A stretch of DNA of 64,000 nt from Lachnospiraceae bacterium. GTDB taxonomy: Bacteria > Bacillota > Clostridia > Lachnospirales > Lachnospiraceae. Below, in pieces: positions 31,154-41,461 of this stretch. Positions within the stretch are counted from its first letter, which is position 1; each line of letters starts with the position of its first letter. The notes below the pieces were generated by a model. It was not told where the DNA came from, did not search any database, and saw nothing but the letters and a program-made list of their open reading frames with translations. The DNA lies in the NCBI GenBank assembly GCA_016287095.1, contig JAEEVK010000004.1:1-64000 (forward strand). Reading direction: 5' to 3'. The position numbers were made by a program, and so were the translations under genes.

Positions 31154-32410
31154 TTATCTTGGCAGACTGTATTTTACGCAGAAGCCCTCGCTTCCATCCA
31201 CATCAAAACTGCCTCCGTTAGTCTTTACGTAATCACTCATCTTGCGAAGTCCAAAACCGTTTCGCAGTTTAGCCTGTTTTTCTTCATATGAGATTTCTCC
31301 CCATCCTTGTCCGTTATCACTTACCTGGACACTGATATGGGAACTGTCAAGAGTTAACAGTATAACAAATACTTTGGCTCCCCCATGTTTTACTCCGTTA
31401 GTGAGCAGTTCCGATATACTGCTGCTGATGAAAGCTGCCCTGGCAATGTGCAGTTTATTGCCACTGTCTGTTTGAAGCTGAGTACTCTGTCTGCGCTCTT
31501 CATCTGCAATTATCAGATCCAGATTATGATGCACTTTTATCTCGGTATCCAATGTGAAATTATTGATCAGCTCTTTTAAAGAATTAACATAATCCGTTAC
31601 CAGCACACAGTCATCCTCTGCATCCAGCGTCCTTACAACACTCCTTACAGAGCCTATCGCCTCATGGATGCGTTCATTTGCCTGATCGATTTTCTGATTT
31701 GCTTTTGTCGCATCGGTATCGATCAGCATCTGGGCTGCATCCAGAGTGACCGTTGCTGCTGAAAGAGTATGCCCGACAGCATTATGTATATCCCGGCTTA
31801 TCCTCTCACGCTCTTCTAATCTCGCATTCTCCTCTGCCATATTCTTGCTCTCGGCAATCTCCATACGGAGCTCTCTCTCGTTCATGGCATCAAGTGCAGA
31901 AGACCGGAGTGCTTTTTCAAGATTTGAATTCATTTCAAAATATCTGAAAAGCCAATATACCGCAAAACTCCATATAATTGCAAAGACCAAAATACATACA
32001 AGGGCGATATATCCTCCCACCCCGAGTTTTTCGGGAGTCAGCCTTCTGGACCAGAATGCGAACCCGCCAACCAAAAATATGTTAACCAAAATATTTTTCT
32101 TATTGGAATACAGCAAAAAATCATTACATGAATATAGTGCCGTCGCAGTGAGCATCGGCAGACCGCACCAGATCTGATGGCATATGAACGAAAGTCCCAT
32201 GGCAATGATTGCATACACGATCAGGCATCCCTGCTTATTCCTTCCTTCACTAAAAACTGAGGCACATAACATAATAAGAAGGATTACTCCGAATACAATC
32301 CCCGGGATGATGAACTCCGGATCAGACACCAAAACAAACACTATCACATAGATTACTGTCATGATAGCGCTCATAGCCCATATTATATTTTCTGCAATCC
32401 TGTTTTTCAT
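31154..32410 (-). CDS. NarL-type (HisKA_3) sensor histidine kinase
   Basis: RISRDIHNAVGHTLSAATVTLDAAQ, ISELLTNGVKHGGAKVF, VSDNGQGWGEIS. Confidence 0.88.
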   Translation of the reverse strand: MKNRIAENIIWAMSAIMTVIYVIVFVLVSDPEFIIPGIVFGVILLIMLCASVFSEGRNKQGCLIVYAIIAMGLSFICHQIWCGLPMLTATALYSCNDFLLYSNKKNILVNIFLVGGFAFWSRRLTPEKLGVGGYIALVCILVFAIIWSFAVYWLFRYFEMNSNLEKALRSSALDAMNERELRMEIAESKNMAEENARLEERERISRDIHNAVGHTLSAATVTLDAAQMLIDTDATKANQKIDQANERIHEAIGSVRSVVRTLDAEDDCVLVTDYVNSLKELINNFTLDTEIKVHHNLDLIIADEERRQSTQLQTDSGNKLHIARAAFISSSISELLTNGVKHGGAKVFVILLTLDSSHISVQVSDNGQGWGEISYEEKQAKLRNGFGLRKMSDYVKTNGGSFDVDGSEGFCVKYSLPR

Positions 32411-32506
32411 ATTATTCTTTCCGGAAATTTTTGGGATATTTTCTTTTTCATCCCAATGTTACCATAATTTTTCCCCTTAGGCAAACTATATTTTTTTACA
32501 AAGAGA

Positions 32507-32546
32507 CACCCGGGTCTCTGAATTGATCATAAACCCGGGTGTCTGC
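32507..32546. terminator. Terminator-like inverted repeat
   Basis: GACACCCGGGT...ACCCGGGTGTC. Confidence 0.6.
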
Positions 32547-32599
32547 AAATAGGAAGAACGTTATGTATGTAAAAGTTATTTTTGCAAATAACTATTTAA

Positions 32600-34252
32600 C
32601 TATCTTACCATATCCATAAGCTCACAGAATTCCTGTCTGTATGCATCCTCTTTTACAGAGTTGAGTGATTTAAGTCTTTCTAAAACATTCTCCATGGTGC
32701 TTGTACCTGCGTATTCAGACTTTCTGATGATCATACCTGCCTGAGCTACACCTGCTGCCCAGGAAAGATTCTCGCTCATGTTTTCACTGTAATAAGTGCT
32801 GTCTACAGGATGGGTGATCAGGCTGCTGGTCTCTCCATCAGGCTGCTTATATCTGATATTTACAGTAAGGTATTCACTTGCTATACCCTCTGCATCAGCA
32901 TCAGCCTTTGCTGTATACTTTGATTCTACTTCGGGGATTTCCTGTGCGCTGTCCTTTAAAGCTATCTCATAAAGGGCTGTAACGGTGTGGCCTGCACCTA
33001 TCTCTCCGCCATCCTTTTTGTCATCATTAAAATCCTCTGCTGCCATAGTCCTGTTTTCGTATCCTATCAGACGATATCCCTTTATAACTGCAGGATTAAA
33101 TTCTACCTGGATCTTGGTATCCTTTGCTACTGTAAAGAGAGTACCGCCCATCTCGTCAACCAGTACCTTCTTTGCCTCAGTCATAGAATCAATATAGCTG
33201 TAATTTCCGTTTCCGTTATCTGCCAATGCTTCCATACGGCTGTCGGAAATATTTCCCCAGCCAAAACCGAGCACTGAAAGGAATACGCCGCTCTTTGCCT
33301 TTTCCTTTACAAGTCTTGTAAGAGAGCCTTCATCTGTGATACCGATATTGAGGTCACCGTCAGTAGCCAGGATGATACGGTTATTTCCGCCTTCAATATA
33401 ATATTTTTCAGCTATCTCATATGCTGTCTGAATACCTGCAGAACCGTTTGTTCCACCGCCTGCGAAAAGGTCTTCCACATATTCAGTGATCTCTTTTTTG
33501 TTTGCACCCGAAAGTCCCTCGAACACGATCCTGTCACCTGAAGCATATGTTACAAGTGAGATACGGTCATCCTGATTCAGCTCATTTGTAAGCATCTTGA
33601 AGGATTTCTGAACAAGACCTAATCTGTCCTCACCATTCATTGAACCGGATACATCTACCAAAAATACAAGGTTTGATGCTTTCCTCTGGCTCATATCGAT
33701 ATCCTTGGCCTTGATACCGACCATAAGTAAATTGGTATTTTCGTTCCAAGGACAAGGTGCCATCTCTGTAGTTACAGAAAAAGGATCATTATTTGTCGGT
33801 GCTGTGTAATCATAATCAAAATAATTAATGAGCTCCTCAATCCTTACTGCATCCTCGGGGATCCTCTGTCCGTTATTGATCATACGTCTAAGATTTGCAT
33901 ATGATGCAGTATCCACGTCTGCAGCAAATGTAGAGAAGGGGGATACGCTTACTGCCTTCCAGCCATTTTCATCGATGTGCTTATATTCTTCGGTATTCCA
34001 GTTGATCCCAGTTTTCTGATCATATCCGCCAAAGCTGTATGTATCTGCACTTTCCGTTACTGCCAGGTCAAAATATCTTGAGCTCTCATCCGCTACTGTA
34101 TCGGGTGTCTTGTAATTGTATGACTGTACAGAATTTGTGTTTGCAGTCGGTGCATAATTTTCAGCACGATCATTATTCTTTGCACTTGAGCATCCTGCGA
34201 GTCCTAATGTTAATACTAATGATAAACCTATTGCTAATATTTTTTTCTTCAT
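32600..34252 (-). CDS. YfbK-like von Willebrand factor type A domain lipoprotein
   Basis: Lipobox LAGCSS, MIDAS-like VFLVDVSGSMNGEDRL, YANLRRMINNGQRIPEDAVRIEELINYFDYDY. Confidence 0.9.
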   Translation of the reverse strand: MKKKILAIGLSLVLTLGLAGCSSAKNNDRAENYAPTANTNSVQSYNYKTPDTVADESSRYFDLAVTESADTYSFGGYDQKTGINWNTEEYKHIDENGWKAVSVSPFSTFAADVDTASYANLRRMINNGQRIPEDAVRIEELINYFDYDYTAPTNNDPFSVTTEMAPCPWNENTNLLMVGIKAKDIDMSQRKASNLVFLVDVSGSMNGEDRLGLVQKSFKMLTNELNQDDRISLVTYASGDRIVFEGLSGANKKEITEYVEDLFAGGGTNGSAGIQTAYEIAEKYYIEGGNNRIILATDGDLNIGITDEGSLTRLVKEKAKSGVFLSVLGFGWGNISDSRMEALADNGNGNYSYIDSMTEAKKVLVDEMGGTLFTVAKDTKIQVEFNPAVIKGYRLIGYENRTMAAEDFNDDKKDGGEIGAGHTVTALYEIALKDSAQEIPEVESKYTAKADADAEGIASEYLTVNIRYKQPDGETSSLITHPVDSTYYSENMSENLSWAAGVAQAGMIIRKSEYAGTSTMENVLERLKSLNSVKEDAYRQEFCELMDMVR

Positions 34253-34393
34253 AAAATTTTTCCTCCGTTCAGTTTTTTCCTATATCGAATAGGAAATGTT
34301 CGTTGTTAATTATTCAAATATTGATTTATTTCGGATCCGTACGTTTTTTATCTTCTTGTTTGATGATTAGACGAAGGGATTATGAAAGAGGTT

Positions 34394-34446
34394 CCAAAAA
34401 AAATAAACGATGGAACATTTTTTGTCCCACCGTTTATTTTTGTTAC
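34394..34446. terminator. Terminator-like inverted repeat
   Basis: AAATAAACGATGGAACA...TGTCCCACCGTTTATTTTTG. Confidence 0.55.
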
Positions 34447-34494
34447 CATTGGGGATTGCGTTAGTATTGCAATCCCCGAATGAATAAGCAGCTA

Positions 34495-35511
34495 TTACTT
34501 GTTGAAATCTATGTCAATGTCACCTGTTGAAGTGTGAACATATACTGAATTATCTGTATTTCTTTCTCTTACAAGGTTGTCTTCATACTCATCTTTTCCA
34601 ATCCTGATATCACCTGTTGAACTGTGGAGATCGAAACTGTAATCAGCCTCGTCACCCTTTAAGCCTAACTCAACTTCGCCTGTTGAAACCGAAATCTTTA
34701 CTTTACCGATCTCCGAGTTATTAACTTTAACATCTGAAGTGCTGCCTTCAACTTCAAATCTGCCAAGTGTATCATCGATAAGTTCTACATCACCTGTTGA
34801 AGTATCAACATAAAGCTTTTCTGAAACAGAAGAGTTGATAAGTCTTGTCTCGCCGGTAGATGTGTTTGCACTGATTGATACTGACTTTATATTATCAACT
34901 GTGATATCACCGGTAGATGTTAAGATATCTACATAACCTAATGAACCACGGGTTATCTTGATGTCACCTGTGCTGGACTTCACTTCACCTTCGAAGTTCA
35001 TGTCTGTGACGGTTATATCACCTGTTGAGGTCTTAACTTTGAAATCTGTAGCATCTGCATAAGGTGTTGTGATGGTGATATAAGGGTTATTATCATCAAA
35101 ATCCATAAATGTGAAGTCAAAAAATGTAATTCCGTTATCTTCTGTAGTATTGATATCAAGAACTCCGTTGTTGTTTGATATCTCAGGAATGCTGTCTTCA
35201 GGAACGAAGTAAGTTACTGAATAACCGTCACCCTTCCGGATATTAATATCAATAGTGCTTGAATCCACGATTATTTTTTTGAATGCTTCTGAATCATTAT
35301 AGTTGATTGTTTTTGTTACGTAATCATTGTCTGCTTTTGTTGTTACTTTAAAATTCTTAATCTTAAAACGCCATGAGCCGCCGTTTGCGGTGCCTACTGC
35401 TGCGAGTCCGAGACCGCTTATCATTAATACTGTTGCTATAATTAACCAGATCTTTGATCCTTTCATTTCTTTTTTCCTCCGTGTAAATATTTTACTGTTG
35501 TTGTTTTCCAT
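34495..35511 (-). CDS. DUF4097-family putative adhesin-like beta-solenoid protein
   Basis: Many STGDI repeats (KTSTGDITV, KSSTGDIKI, TSTGDITV, STGETRL, TSTGDVEL); next to DUF1700 and PadR genes. Confidence 0.88.
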   Translation of the reverse strand: MENNNSKIFTRRKKEMKGSKIWLIIATVLMISGLGLAAVGTANGGSWRFKIKNFKVTTKADNDYVTKTINYNDSEAFKKIIVDSSTIDINIRKGDGYSVTYFVPEDSIPEISNNNGVLDINTTEDNGITFFDFTFMDFDDNNPYITITTPYADATDFKVKTSTGDITVTDMNFEGEVKSSTGDIKITRGSLGYVDILTSTGDITVDNIKSVSISANTSTGETRLINSSVSEKLYVDTSTGDVELIDDTLGRFEVEGSTSDVKVNNSEIGKVKISVSTGEVELGLKGDEADYSFDLHSSTGDIRIGKDEYEDNLVRERNTDNSVYVHTSTGDIDIDFNK

Positions 35512-35518
35512 CCTTGGA

Positions 35519-36115
35519 TTACTGATTCATTTTCTTCATTGCATGTCGGCGGGCCATCTTTCTGATTATGCCGGAAATCATCTTTACCATAAGCTTTGCG
35601 AGAAGTGATGTAAGGAGCATGAACATGATGCCAAGTCCACAGATAAATAATCCTGAGCCCATTACGATAAGCTTCTGTGCGAAACCGGGTGAAACAAGTC
35701 CTATAACAGTTGTTGCCAAACCGGCTGCGATACATGCCACACCTGCTACTCCGAAAGCAAATACAACGGAGCCGATAACGATGATGAATGAAAGAAAGAT
35801 TATTACTGCTGCTATCGCAAGAGGTATGGCTATAGGTGAAGCGAATATCCCGAGTATCGCCAGCCATACGATGGAACCGAAGCCCTTCGTGGTTTTCTTT
35901 TCCTGCTGTTCTTCGATCTTTCTCTCGGTAGTCTGAGCAATTATCTGTCTCGCTACCTCCTTAGGTGTACCGAGATGTACACACACATCACCTTCCGGCG
36001 GAAGATTTAAATCATCAATATACTCACTGTAATACTCCAGTGCATCGAGCCTGTCATCATCGGTTAAGTGTCTCAGCCGATATTCGAGCTCTTGCATAAA
36101 TGCCTGCTTATTCAT
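35519..36115 (-). CDS. DUF1700-family membrane protein
   Basis: MNKQAFMQELEYRLRHLTDDDRLDALEYYSEYIDD plus Gly/Ala-rich TMs. Confidence 0.88.
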   Translation of the reverse strand: MNKQAFMQELEYRLRHLTDDDRLDALEYYSEYIDDLNLPPEGDVCVHLGTPKEVARQIIAQTTERKIEEQQEKKTTKGFGSIVWLAILGIFASPIAIPLAIAAVIIFLSFIIVIGSVVFAFGVAGVACIAAGLATTVIGLVSPGFAQKLIVMGSGLFICGLGIMFMLLTSLLAKLMVKMISGIIRKMARRHAMKKMNQ

Positions 36116-36163
36116 TTAAGCTTTTCCTCCTTGAATTATGTTTTGTTATTAGAGTTATTTTTA

Positions 36164-36499
36164 TCATTGGTTGATGGGGTTGGTTAACAAATTCATACCG
36201 CCCAGCAATGCGTCGATTTTTTCTTTGTAGGATATCCATTCGGTTTTAAAGAAGTTTAACTGTTCTTTTCCGGGAGGTGTTATCCTGTAATATCTTCGGT
36301 TTCGTCCCTGATAGGGCACATCGTATGTTTCCAGCAGACCTGACTTTTGTAATCGTCTTAGCACCGGATAAAGTGTTGACTCGGAGATGTCGACCACATC
36401 CATGACCCTCTGTGTCAGTGTGTATCCGTAAACATCTTCCTTTTCAACAACTCCCAGTACACAAGCATCAAGTAGCGGAGCCGTTAACTGATAAGTCAT
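36164..36499 (-). CDS. PadR-family transcriptional regulator
   Basis: DVYGYTLTQRVMDVVDISESTLYPVLRRLQKSGLLETYDVPYQGRNRRYYRITPPGKEQL. Confidence 0.92.
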   Translation of the reverse strand: MTYQLTAPLLDACVLGVVEKEDVYGYTLTQRVMDVVDISESTLYPVLRRLQKSGLLETYDVPYQGRNRRYYRITPPGKEQLNFFKTEWISYKEKIDALLGGMNLLTNPINQ

Positions 36500-36608
36500 T
36501 TTTTGTCCTTTCTGCAGGTAACCCTGCTATTTGTAATTAATGTAATTAATGTAATTCATATAATTGATTATTTTAGATATAGTATTTATAACTCATATAA
36601 TATCTTGT

Positions 36609-36648
36609 CGACGTATAATACTATACGACGTATAATATTATTTGTCAA
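36609..36648 (-). promoter_or_regulatory. PadR operon promoter with 12-bp direct repeats
   Basis: Minus TTGACA (36648-36643)-17 bp-TATAGT (36625-36620); CGACGTATAATA at 36609-36620 and 36626-36637. Confidence 0.6.
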
Positions 36649-36752
36649 GCATTATTTTTAAAATTTTTAAAAAAATATTTAAAAACACCGGAAACCCTTG
36701 AAAATACGAGGTTCTTGGAGTATAATATTCATTAATTTCATTTGGCTGAGGC

Positions 36753-37913
36753 ATGAAAATGACAAATTTATTAGAAAAAATATTCATAAAAGATAAAAAG
36801 GACCGGTCAGCATATGGAGTGTTAGCAGGTCTGGTCGGTATTATCTGCAATGTTTTTTTATTTGCGGGTAAGCTTATCATAGGTCTGATCATAAACTCTT
36901 CGGCGGTTATGACCGACAGCTTCAATAACCTGTCTGATGCGGCTTCGTCTGTTATTAGCCTTATAGGTGCAAAGCTTGCAGCAAAGCCGGCAGACAAGGA
37001 GCATCCATTTGGTCATGGCAGATATGAATATATTGTTGCTCTGATAGTTTCCTTCATTATATTAGAGGTTGGCATATCCTGTTTTAAAACCTCTTTAGAA
37101 AAAATATTTCATCCCGAGGATCTGAATATCTCGCTGATAGCCCTAATCATACTTATCGTTTCGGTCTTTGTAAAAATCTGGCTGTCCCTGTTTAACAGAA
37201 AGCTTGGTAAAAAGATTGATTCTAAAGTACTCCTTGCTACGGCAAGGGATGCCATGGGAGATGTTTTTGTTACATCAGCCACTATTGTTTCTTTATTGAT
37301 ATACAGATTCCTTGGCTGGAATGTGGACGGTTACATGGGTTGTCTGGTAGCTGTCATGGTATTCCTTGCAGGTATAAGTGTAACAAGGGATACCATCGAA
37401 CCTCTTTTGGGCGAGGCTGTACCCGAAGACTTATATAAGGAAATATGTGAAAAGATATGCTCATATGAGGGTATAGAGGGAACACACGATCTGATAGTCC
37501 ACAGCTATGGACCGACCAGGCGTATGGCATCGGTTCATGCAGAGATAAAAAATACTCTTTCGATAGAAACCGCACATGAGATAGTGGACAGGATAGAGCA
37601 GGACGTACTCCGGGATCTGAATATTTTCCTGGTCATACATATGGACCCTATAGATACGGATAACGAAGCAGTTCAGAACACCAGAAAAATAATCTCGGAT
37701 GCCGTAAAAGAAAAAGATCCGTCAGCATCCATACATGATTTCCGTATGGTAAGCGGAACGGATCAGATAAATCTTATTTTTGATCTGGTACTTCCTTATT
37801 CATATAAGAAGGAAGAATGCAGGAAGTTTACCGATGATCTTGAAGGAAAGCTTAAAAAGATTGATCAGCGATATAACTGTGTGATCACCGTGGAGCATTC
37901 ATATGTAAATTAA
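36753..37913 (+). CDS. Cation diffusion facilitator family transporter
   Basis: SSAVMTDSFNNLSDAASSVISLIGAKLAAKPADKEHPFGHGRYEYI. Confidence 0.93.
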   Translation: MKMTNLLEKIFIKDKKDRSAYGVLAGLVGIICNVFLFAGKLIIGLIINSSAVMTDSFNNLSDAASSVISLIGAKLAAKPADKEHPFGHGRYEYIVALIVSFIILEVGISCFKTSLEKIFHPEDLNISLIALIILIVSVFVKIWLSLFNRKLGKKIDSKVLLATARDAMGDVFVTSATIVSLLIYRFLGWNVDGYMGCLVAVMVFLAGISVTRDTIEPLLGEAVPEDLYKEICEKICSYEGIEGTHDLIVHSYGPTRRMASVHAEIKNTLSIETAHEIVDRIEQDVLRDLNIFLVIHMDPIDTDNEAVQNTRKIISDAVKEKDPSASIHDFRMVSGTDQINLIFDLVLPYSYKKEECRKFTDDLEGKLKKIDQRYNCVITVEHSYVN

Positions 37914-37920
37914 TGAATTT

Positions 37921-39702
37921 TTATGGAGCTATATATTTCATATGCCAGGTTATTTCAGTGCCATACCTTAAGTTCTTGTAGATTTTATTGTCGGTAGCGG
38001 TCTTTAAAAATTTTATATACTCATCCGTATCCGCATTATCCGGCTCCAGGATCTTTAGTCTTGTATCTTCTGCAAGATAAATACTCGGTTTAGAATAATC
38101 TATACTGCTGTTATATAGGTAGCCTGTTTCAGAATAGGTAGTTGCATTCGGATAGAAAAATGCCGCATAATCATGGATATTGCTCTGAAGAACATTATCC
38201 GTATAGATTATCAGGTTAAATTCATCTGTGTTTTTCAATCCGTTTTCTTTTAGGGTTTCGTCTATATAGTCTATCGCATACTTCATGGGCTGGATAAAAC
38301 CAAAGTATTTAAATGACCTGTGGGGCTGCATAAAATTAAACAAACCTGTCGCAAAAAAGAATATGATAAGTATAACCTGAATGGGCTGGCTGATAGTCAG
38401 CTCATGTTTTTTTAGGAAATTAACTATGGCTATAAAGATACAGATAACAAGTACCGGGATCACTACCATGTTTCTTTGCATAAGCCATGCTTTATCATAT
38501 GCTGTATAGCCGGTCATATAATCCGAGAAAAATACCACACCTAAAACCCAGAGCGATACCAGTATATCTGCGATCTTTAATCTTAAAGTTACGGAAAGCA
38601 GCATATACAATATTACAGCTCCGGCAAAAAGCCCCAGGAAACGGACATTTGCATCTGTAAAGAACTCTTTCCATGTAGTTAATGCGGTTTTCACTAAAGA
38701 AGTATTTTCTCTGAATTCTGTGAGCCTGTCCGACCGTCCTGAGATATAGGTTGCAATAAAGAAGACCAGAATATTGGCGGCACATCCGAAACAGGCATAT
38801 GAGATTGATTTAATATCTCCGGTTTGGTTTTTTATTATATCAGATTTATCGGTTTTAATCTTAATGGCATAAAGACAAAGGAATACCAATAATAAACCTA
38901 ATGAAGCCAGTACCGGCGTATATGAATCCGCCATCAGACACCCGACATACGAAACCGCCATTATTGATAAAATGTCCGGCTCCATTGTAAGTTTCAGGAA
39001 AAGTCCTATCCCAAGCATTGTAAGCGCAACTGGAGTTATCGCCTGTTCAAAATTCATATAGTATTCTGTTATAAACGGAAATGCAAGAAATGCAAAACAG
39101 GGAAGAAGAGCATATTCTTCTTTTAAGGAATTCTTTTTAAGCCATGCTCTTAAATTAATAAACAGTACAGTTAACCCGATGAGGAACATGATTCCAAAAC
39201 CGGCATGAGCTGTCCATATGCTGCGCCCGAAGATAAGAGCAGGGATAGCGGCAATTACATATTGTCGGTTAGGATATCCCAGAAATGCTATTCCGGTATA
39301 GTTTAAATCCGCAGAATCAAATGATTTTAATCCTGCTGCCAACTGCTGAGTTGCATCGGGATTTATATCTGAAAAAGAGATATTACCAATAAATATGAAC
39401 AAGAATAATATAAGAAACGAAAATACACCTAATAAAACAAATTTCTTCTTTTTTATATCATTTACTATAGTAAGCCCAACATTGGATAAAAAATACCCTA
39501 CCCAGAAAATACCGGTGAATAACCAAATGTAAGTCGCTAAAACAGAAAAAAAACCACCAACTCCGTAAGCCAGCAATTCCAGTGCAGAAATTACGGAGAA
39601 GTAGGTGATCAACAGCTTTAACGAATGATCATTTATTGAAATATCAAGCTGTTTTGTTTTATTAGGTTTTGTGGGATTCTTAGTTTTCTTATCCATATGC
39701 AT
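37921..39702 (-). CDS. Polytopic membrane protein (possible GT-C-like)
   Basis: 593-aa hydrophobic ORF with many TM segments. Confidence 0.6.
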   Translation of the reverse strand: MHMDKKTKNPTKPNKTKQLDISINDHSLKLLITYFSVISALELLAYGVGGFFSVLATYIWLFTGIFWVGYFLSNVGLTIVNDIKKKKFVLLGVFSFLILFLFIFIGNISFSDINPDATQQLAAGLKSFDSADLNYTGIAFLGYPNRQYVIAAIPALIFGRSIWTAHAGFGIMFLIGLTVLFINLRAWLKKNSLKEEYALLPCFAFLAFPFITEYYMNFEQAITPVALTMLGIGLFLKLTMEPDILSIMAVSYVGCLMADSYTPVLASLGLLLVFLCLYAIKIKTDKSDIIKNQTGDIKSISYACFGCAANILVFFIATYISGRSDRLTEFRENTSLVKTALTTWKEFFTDANVRFLGLFAGAVILYMLLSVTLRLKIADILVSLWVLGVVFFSDYMTGYTAYDKAWLMQRNMVVIPVLVICIFIAIVNFLKKHELTISQPIQVILIIFFFATGLFNFMQPHRSFKYFGFIQPMKYAIDYIDETLKENGLKNTDEFNLIIYTDNVLQSNIHDYAAFFYPNATTYSETGYLYNSSIDYSKPSIYLAEDTRLKILEPDNADTDEYIKFLKTATDNKIYKNLRYGTEITWHMKYIAP

Positions 39703-39704
39703 AA

Positions 39705-41456
39705 TTAATTTAATTCTATCGTAACAGGTTTAAACTTACGCACATCAAAAAGTCCGTTGTCTGTGATCTTTAGTTCCGGGATTACCGGAAGAGCCATAAA
39801 ACACAGTGTCATAAACGGATCCGCATGATCATTGATATGCAGCCTCTCACGGGCTAGTATTTCCAGCTCCCTTAAAGCATCTGCAACTTCTTTTCCGGGT
39901 CGGTCTGTCATAAGTCCCGCTATCTCATGACGAAAACTGCCCAGTACCTCTCCTTTTGATACTACTACCATACCGCCGCCCATTTCGATCAGCTTGTTTA
40001 TGGCAATCACCATATCATTGTCATCATCTCCGGCTACTATGAAATTATGTGAATCATGAGCAACACTGGTAGCGATCGCACCGCCGCTCAGCCCGAAGCC
40101 TTCCAACAGTCCCAGACCCACGGTACCCTTGCCGTGATGACGTTCTACTACAGCAATCTTAACTATATCCTGTTCATCTCTTATCCATCTGCCCTGTTGA
40201 TCAGTCTTTACTTTGGCAGAACCGACCTCTGTAACTACAGAGTAAGGTATAAGCTTTATCGTCCTTGCGATATCGGAGCTCACCGTAAGTTCAAGTCTTG
40301 ATATGGAAAAATCCTTCACATTCACTTTTCCGCTAACTTTTTTAGGTTCAATATGCTTATCCGCAGCCAGATATTTCCCATCTTCTGCTACCGTTTTTCC
40401 ACCTATCCAAACCTTACGGATCCTGATATCCTCTAAGCTGTCAAATAATATAAGATCAGCTCTGTATCCCGGTGCCACCGCACCTCTGTCATTTAACCCA
40501 AAACAGATTGCAGCGTTTATCGTAGCCATACGTATTGCACTAAGAGGATCAAGACCATTTGCAACAGCGAGTCGCACATTATTATCTATGTGTCCTTCAT
40601 TTACCAGACTGGCTGCCTGCCTGTCATCAGTACAGAACAGACAAAATCTTTCATTTTTCTCATTTATACCCGGCAGTAACCTTATCACATCGTGGCAGCT
40701 TGTCCCCTGCCTCAGCATAACATATATCCCCCTGCGGGTCCGGTCCTTAAGATCCTCAGGAGTAGTACATTCATGGTCATCACGGATACCTGCAGCTGCG
40801 TATGCATCCAGTCTTGCACCCCTTAGGTCCGGACTGTGGCCATCCACTATTTTTTTAGCATTACGGGCTACCATTAGCTTGTTTAATATCTCATCATCTG
40901 CAGAAATAACTCCCGGAAAATTCATCAGTTCACCCAGACCCAGGACACGTGGATTATCTATAAGTTCAGCGATTTCCTTAGATGTTAATACCGCCCCGGC
41001 ATTTTCAAAAGGAGTTGCAGGAACGCAGGATGGGAACTGAAAAAACACCTGTAATGCTATATCTTCTGAACTTTCAAGCATATAGTCAAATCCGTCAAGC
41101 CCGCATACATTACATATCTCATGAGGATCTGCTATAACGGTAGTTGTCCCGTGAGGCACTACCAGACGCGAAAACTCTGCCGGAGAAACATGGCTTGATT
41201 CAATATGTACATGCCCATCTATAAATCCCGGAGCTATATAAGCACCTTTAACATCTATCTCTTCAGCTGCTTTCGGGAAATCTGCTTTACCATATCCTGC
41301 AATAACTCCCTCTGTGATCAGGATATCGGATTCAAACACTTCTTTATTGAATACATCGATGACCTTGCAGTTTTTTAAACACAGGTCAGCCGCTTCCCTT
41401 CCCATAGCAACATCTATCACATGTTTCAGACTCTTTTTATCCATAGCTTCACACAC
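39705..41456 (-). CDS. ade: Adenine deaminase
   Basis: APGFIDGHVHIESSHVSPAEFSRLVVPHGTTTVIADPHEICNV; VAHDSHNFIVAGDDDNDM. Confidence 0.95.
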   Translation of the reverse strand: MCEAMDKKSLKHVIDVAMGREAADLCLKNCKVIDVFNKEVFESDILITEGVIAGYGKADFPKAAEEIDVKGAYIAPGFIDGHVHIESSHVSPAEFSRLVVPHGTTTVIADPHEICNVCGLDGFDYMLESSEDIALQVFFQFPSCVPATPFENAGAVLTSKEIAELIDNPRVLGLGELMNFPGVISADDEILNKLMVARNAKKIVDGHSPDLRGARLDAYAAAGIRDDHECTTPEDLKDRTRRGIYVMLRQGTSCHDVIRLLPGINEKNERFCLFCTDDRQAASLVNEGHIDNNVRLAVANGLDPLSAIRMATINAAICFGLNDRGAVAPGYRADLILFDSLEDIRIRKVWIGGKTVAEDGKYLAADKHIEPKKVSGKVNVKDFSISRLELTVSSDIARTIKLIPYSVVTEVGSAKVKTDQQGRWIRDEQDIVKIAVVERHHGKGTVGLGLLEGFGLSGGAIATSVAHDSHNFIVAGDDDNDMVIAINKLIEMGGGMVVVSKGEVLGSFRHEIAGLMTDRPGKEVADALRELEILARERLHINDHADPFMTLCFMALPVIPELKITDNGLFDVRKFKPVTIELN

Positions 41457-41461
41457 TCTGT

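Noticed and set aside
34495-35511. STGD repeats as a novel repeat protein
   Set aside because: Typical of DUF4097 beta-solenoid proteins in PadR/DUF1700 operons.
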